Below are positions 5,808-8,702 of a stretch of DNA of 8,702 bases, piece after piece. The notes beneath the pieces are model-generated. The model did not search any database and had not been told where the DNA came from. It saw only the letters and a program-made list of their open reading frames with translations. This stretch comes from Brachyspira catarrhinii. GTDB lineage: Bacteria; Spirochaetota; Brachyspiria; Brachyspirales; Brachyspiraceae. The position numbers were made by a program, and so were the translations under genes. Positions within the stretch are counted from its first letter, which is position 1. Each line of letters opens with the position of its first letter. The DNA is taken from positions 1-8,702 of the forward strand of contig NZ_SJDU01000065.1 of NCBI RefSeq assembly GCF_005518285.1, in the 5' to 3' direction.

Positions 5808-8408
5808 ATGCCCGCTGGAAGCGAGTGGAAAACATTAGACAACGGCGAGCATGTGTTAATCAATAGTGAAACGGGCGAGATATTGAGCGGAGCGGGTATA
5901 GAGAATTGGAAGAACACGGGGAAAATGACTATTCCGAAGCCATCCGAACCACAGCCGAAACAATCTAATTCAAGTAAAACGATTACAAAAAAAGAATATT
6001 TAAGCAATAGTAAAGCTATTAAATATCGTAAAGATTTAATCGAATTTCATAAACGAGAGTTAGAAAGAATACATCCGAACGATAAACTTAATAGGAAAGC
6101 GAAAGAGGACGAAATAGCCGAACTTGAAAATGCCGAAGACTATCAAAAGTGGATTAAAGAGAACGAGGAATACGAAAAAGAAAATCCGAAAGTGAACGCA
6201 GAGAAAGAAAAAGCGAAAGATAAAACGGAAAATAAAGATAAAGATACGAAAAAGAAAATAACTAAAAATTATAGCATAGCATACGATGACGAGACTATCG
6301 AAAAATTAAATAAGTTAGGTAAGAATTGGAAAGACAAGCGAATATATTTCAAAGACTTAAACAACAGTTATTACGATTTGGAAAATCAAAAGTGGGTATG
6401 CGATAAGCCAGAGACAACCGAACGAGCTTTAATGATAGCGGGCGAAACGGACACGGAAAAGACGGCAAGGTTTGAAGCAGAAAAACAAGCGAGAGAACGC
6501 AGAGAAGAGGAAGAACGACAAGCAAGATTAAAACAATGGGGCGAAGATAAGGAAACGACTAAAAAGATTAAAGAGTTCATTAAGACGTCAGAATTTAGCG
6601 ATAAAGTATTTAATTCTATGTATAAAGCTGGAATATTTGAAGACTTGAATATTCCAAAAGGCAGTATCAACGCTATTAAAAACGATTTATTTACGGAAGC
6701 CGAATTGAACGCATATAAGAATATCGAAAAAGATAAACCGATTACCGATGTGATATTTGACGAGGTTAAACATCAATTAAACGAATTAAATAATATGTAT
6801 AAGCCGAGTAGCTGGAACGAGTGGGTTTTTGAAAATAAAAAAATACGGTTGACGACTAATGAAGGCGGCGGTGGCGGAAAAGATTATTACGATGACGATT
6901 TTGACGATATGATAGCAAATACATTCCCGAAACATGAACAGGCAATGATGCGGGAATATTATCTACAGAAATTTGAAAAAGAACAGGCGGAACACGATAA
7001 AGAAAACGGTATAAGTTATATGCCGAAGGAAGAGGCATGGGAAAAATACGGCGAAGAGTTTAACAAATATAAATCGCAAGCGAAAGAAGAAGCTAAAAAG
7101 AAAATAAAAGAATACATAAAAAAGAAATTAAATAAAGCGAATAATACAGAAACTAATAATACAAAAACTAATAATACAAAAACTAATAATACAAAAATAA
7201 CGATTACAAATAAGTCAAAAGACGGTTTGGATAAACTTGAAAGCAAAACAAATGATTTTCTTAAAAGCAATGCGAATAAATTAAAAGAAGAAGTTAAAGA
7301 AGAAACAAAAGCAGATGCGAAAATCGATAACAATGTGGCGAAAATCGACAGCGCCGATATTGATATAAAAACCGATGCCGAAATAGATAACGATATAGAA
7401 TATTTTATAGACAATTTGATAGAATATGCGGACGCTAAAAAGAAGTTTGACGAAAGCAAAATAAATAGAGACGAGGACGGCAAGTTTGCTAAAAAGAACG
7501 GTAATAAAGATACTGATAATAAAGATAGTAAAGATAACGATATAAATAATAACGACAATTCCGAAATAACCGAAGACGACCGTGTCAAGTTTATTAGTAA
7601 TATCGATTATTTAATAAGCGGTAAGAGTATAAGCGATAGTGTTTCCGAAAACCGAGCGGAAGGTATTAAAAAAATTATCGCAAGCGGACGCTTGGGAACG
7701 GTTGCGGATATTGATAAAGATATTAAATACAATAAAGAACTTGAAAAAACTGATAAAGACAAGTATAATAAATATAAAGAGTATAAGGAAACGGCAGAGT
7801 ATAAAGAAAAAATGAAGCAAGCGATTAATCAATTTGAAGGCGATACGAAAGCCACAGCCGAAAAATTATTGCCCGAAAACTTAAAAGCTGGCGAATTGAT
7901 TTTAGACGATAAATTTGAATATAGTAAAGTTATCGATAAAGATAAAATACAAAAACTTAATCCGATTGAAAAAGCGATAAATTATTTTACTGAAAAATTT
8001 ACTAATAGAAATAAACAAGGCTTTAAGCAATATCAAAAAGAAATTAAAGATTTGATTAATAAATCAATACCAAAAGAAATATCTTTATATCGATATGAAA
8101 CCGAACAGGCAGGTAAAAAAAGATATAATTTGAAAGTAGGCGACACTATAGACATGTCGGTTAGGAGTTTTTGCGATAGCGAGAAGGCTTTTGAAAATTG
8201 TCGGGCTTTACAATTACGAAATAGAGAACCGAACGAATGCGTAATATATAAAGTGGAAGGAGCAGTTAAGAGTTTGGAAATTCAAAGTCTATCACAATTT
8301 ACAAGTCAATACGAGCATATAGTGGACGGCGATTTTGAAATAACGGAAATACGAGAGGCTACAAAATTAATGCCGAAAATAATAACTATTAAGGCGAAAG
8401 GAATTTGA
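5808..8408 (+). CDS. Large phage-type multi-segment protein with candidate C-terminal ADP-ribosyltransferase domain
   Basis: I do not recognise this 866-residue protein as a whole. The N-terminus (5-30) has a WKTLDNGEHVLI...GEILSGAG motif seen as a short module in phage proteins. Residues 60-150 and 220-245 are Lys/Glu-rich, coiled-coil-like. Residues 150-345 may be globular (GKNWKDKRIYFKDL, YKPSSWNEWVF), followed by a Gly5 linker (353-357) and an acidic patch. Residues 446-465 are NNTKT repeats. DESKINRDEDGKFAKKNG (548-565) resembles the linker of phage head-associated proteins. The C-terminus (about 715-850) fits an ADP-ribosyltransferase fold: helices at AINYF and DLINKS, R762 in ISLYRYE, LKVGDTIDMSVRSF with S787, VIYKVEGAVKSLEI, and Q834-Y-E836 before GDFEITEI. 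The protein has no signal peptide or membrane helix. The reading frame is confident; the transferase call is moderate and its target is unknown. AAG and varied Arg codons differ from the bat genes. Confidence 0.7.
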   Translation: MPAGSEWKTLDNGEHVLINSETGEILSGAGIENWKNTGKMTIPKPSEPQPKQSNSSKTITKKEYLSNSKAIKYRKDLIEFHKRELERIHPNDKLNRKAKEDEIAELENAEDYQKWIKENEEYEKENPKVNAEKEKAKDKTENKDKDTKKKITKNYSIAYDDETIEKLNKLGKNWKDKRIYFKDLNNSYYDLENQKWVCDKPETTERALMIAGETDTEKTARFEAEKQARERREEEERQARLKQWGEDKETTKKIKEFIKTSEFSDKVFNSMYKAGIFEDLNIPKGSINAIKNDLFTEAELNAYKNIEKDKPITDVIFDEVKHQLNELNNMYKPSSWNEWVFENKKIRLTTNEGGGGGKDYYDDDFDDMIANTFPKHEQAMMREYYLQKFEKEQAEHDKENGISYMPKEEAWEKYGEEFNKYKSQAKEEAKKKIKEYIKKKLNKANNTETNNTKTNNTKTNNTKITITNKSKDGLDKLESKTNDFLKSNANKLKEEVKEETKADAKIDNNVAKIDSADIDIKTDAEIDNDIEYFIDNLIEYADAKKKFDESKINRDEDGKFAKKNGNKDTDNKDSKDNDINNNDNSEITEDDRVKFISNIDYLISGKSISDSVSENRAEGIKKIIASGRLGTVADIDKDIKYNKELEKTDKDKYNKYKEYKETAEYKEKMKQAINQFEGDTKATAEKLLPENLKAGELILDDKFEYSKVIDKDKIQKLNPIEKAINYFTEKFTNRNKQGFKQYQKEIKDLINKSIPKEISLYRYETEQAGKKRYNLKVGDTIDMSVRSFCDSEKAFENCRALQLRNREPNECVIYKVEGAVKSLEIQSLSQFTSQYEHIVDGDFEITEIREATKLMPKIITIKAKGI
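7140..7199 (+). repeat. Four tandem copies of a 15-bp unit within the large ORF
   Basis: The unit AATAATACAAAAACT occurs four times head to tail (7140-7154, 7155-7169, 7170-7184, 7185-7199). The two middle copies are identical, the first has one change (G for A), and the last diverges in its final bases. It stays in frame and encodes repeated NNTKT (residues 445-464), a probable flexible linker. Fifteen-base units can expand or contract by slippage without breaking the frame. Confidence 0.9.
8397..8402 (+). promoter_or_regulatory. Ribosome-binding site for the small acidic ORF
   Basis: AAAGGA lies seven bases before the ATG at 8410, inside the last codons of the large ORF. It supports real translation of the 67-residue gene and coupling to its upstream neighbour. 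Confidence 0.65.
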
Positions 8409-8409
8409 T

Positions 8410-8613
8410 ATGGAGAGATTATTTGACAATATACTTAAAGATATGGATATTGAAGAAGAGGAAAAAATATATTTTGAAGACGGCAATAAAGAAATGACGG
8501 ATGACGATATTAATCATTATTCGAAGGTTTACGGTTTTGACAGTGAAGAATATACGAGAGACGAAAAAAGATTATTGGCAATAAATCGTATAAATTATTG
8601 GACGCACAATTAA
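8410..8613 (+). CDS. Small acidic protein of unknown function, coupled to the large ORF
   Basis: This 67-residue protein matches no family I recognise. It is rich in Asp and Glu (MDIEEEEKIYFEDGNKEM, TDDDIN, FDSEEYTRDEK), has no signal peptide or membrane segment, no cysteine, and ends in a likely helix (KRLLAINRINYWTHN). Its ATG follows the TGA of the large ORF after a single base and has a good AAAGGA site, so the two are almost certainly translated from one message. Small acidic proteins next to a toxin or effector gene can act as immunity or inhibitor proteins. The position behind a candidate ADP-ribosyltransferase makes that a hypothesis, but a short phage structural or accessory protein is equally compatible. 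The coding call rests on the start context, the position and a composition like its neighbour. Confidence 0.65.
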   Translation: MERLFDNILKDMDIEEEEKIYFEDGNKEMTDDDINHYSKVYGFDSEEYTRDEKRLLAINRINYWTHN

Positions 8614-8634
8614 AGTAATTTATTCTTAAAGCGC

Positions 8635-8639
8635 AGGAG
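8635..8639 (+). promoter_or_regulatory. Ribosome-binding site for the truncated last gene
   Basis: AGGAG, five bases before the ATG at 8645, is a clear site at good spacing. It is the main evidence that a real gene starts here although only 19 codons are visible. Confidence 0.7.
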
Positions 8640-8644
8640 CGAAA

Positions 8645-8702
8645 ATGATAACACAAGCGAAAACATTCAAAGACATGACTGAAGCCGAACTATTGGAAGT
8701 TA
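8645..8702 (+). CDS. 5' end of an unidentified gene running off the window
   Basis: An ATG preceded by a good AGGAG site opens a frame that stays open for 19 codons to the window edge (MITQAKTFKDMTEAELLEV). It lies 31 bases after the small acidic gene on the same strand, with no terminator between, so it probably continues the same transcript. The visible piece has no signal peptide and resembles the helical start of a cytosolic protein. It is too short to name; a further gene of the same phage-like module is the simplest guess. Confidence 0.6.
   Translation, partial: MITQAKTFKDMTEAELLEV

Noticed and set aside
6386..6670. 94-codon - strand open frame
   Set aside because: It is a shadow of the charged coiled-coil region of the large ORF, with no ribosome site and no domain.
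7140..7199. Short repeats considered as a CRISPR array
   Set aside because: The 15-bp units are directly tandem with no spacers and stay in frame inside a gene.
7016..7588. 190-codon open frame on the - strand, very rich in Ser, Leu, Ile and Phe
   Set aside because: It is the complement of Lys/Asp/Glu/Asn codons of the large + strand gene; it has no domain or plausible ribosome site, and its composition is what such a shadow frame produces.
8614..8644. Possible terminator between the small acidic gene and the last gene
   Set aside because: I find no inverted repeat followed by a T-run, and the stretch carries the ribosome site of the next gene.

Overview
The window is a strongly AT-rich bacterial segment with every gene on the + strand and almost no intergenic space. 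The gene order (coaD end, miaB, then batB-batC-batD-batE), the AT-rich composition and the AGA/AAA-biased codon use suggest a spirochaete, most likely Brachyspira or a relative. This taxonomic call is an inference from gene content and style, not from a marker gene.

Region 1 (1-5773) is a tight housekeeping and envelope operon. It begins inside the 3' two thirds of coaD (phosphopantetheine adenylyltransferase, coenzyme A synthesis). Next comes a complete miaB (tRNA ms2i6A37 methylthiotransferase, radical SAM) and then a Bat ('Bacteroides aerotolerance'-type) cluster. That cluster encodes BatB (membrane-anchored von Willebrand A protein), BatC (exported TPR protein with an acidic Asn-rich tail ending in KDW), BatD (large exported, membrane-anchored protein) and BatE (TPR, two membrane helices, SH3-like domain). 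From miaB to batE each gene overlaps the next by 1 to 17 bases, which points to one transcript with coupled translation. Two starts are non-ATG: TTG for batD, with its GGAGG site inside the last codons of batC, and GTG for batE. No batA or moxR gene lies next to batB; those positions are taken by miaB and coaD.

Region 2 (5774-8702) looks like accessory, probably phage-derived DNA. Only 34 bases, with no visible terminator, separate batE from an 866-residue, highly charged, multi-segment protein. This protein has a short W-x-T-x-x-x-G-x-H-V-x-I N-terminal motif, charged coiled-coil-like stretches, a 15-bp tandem repeat, and a linker (DESKINRDEDGKFAKKNG) of the type found in phage head-associated proteins. 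Its C-terminal ~135 residues carry the R, S and Q-x-E landmarks of an ADP-ribosyltransferase fold. One base after its stop, with a good ribosome-binding site, is a 67-residue acidic protein, a candidate partner or immunity protein. A further gene starts at 8645 and runs off the window. AAG lysine and varied arginine codons are more frequent here than in region 1, consistent with a different origin. The most interesting unit in the window is this candidate effector plus small acidic protein, placed directly behind the bat operon.
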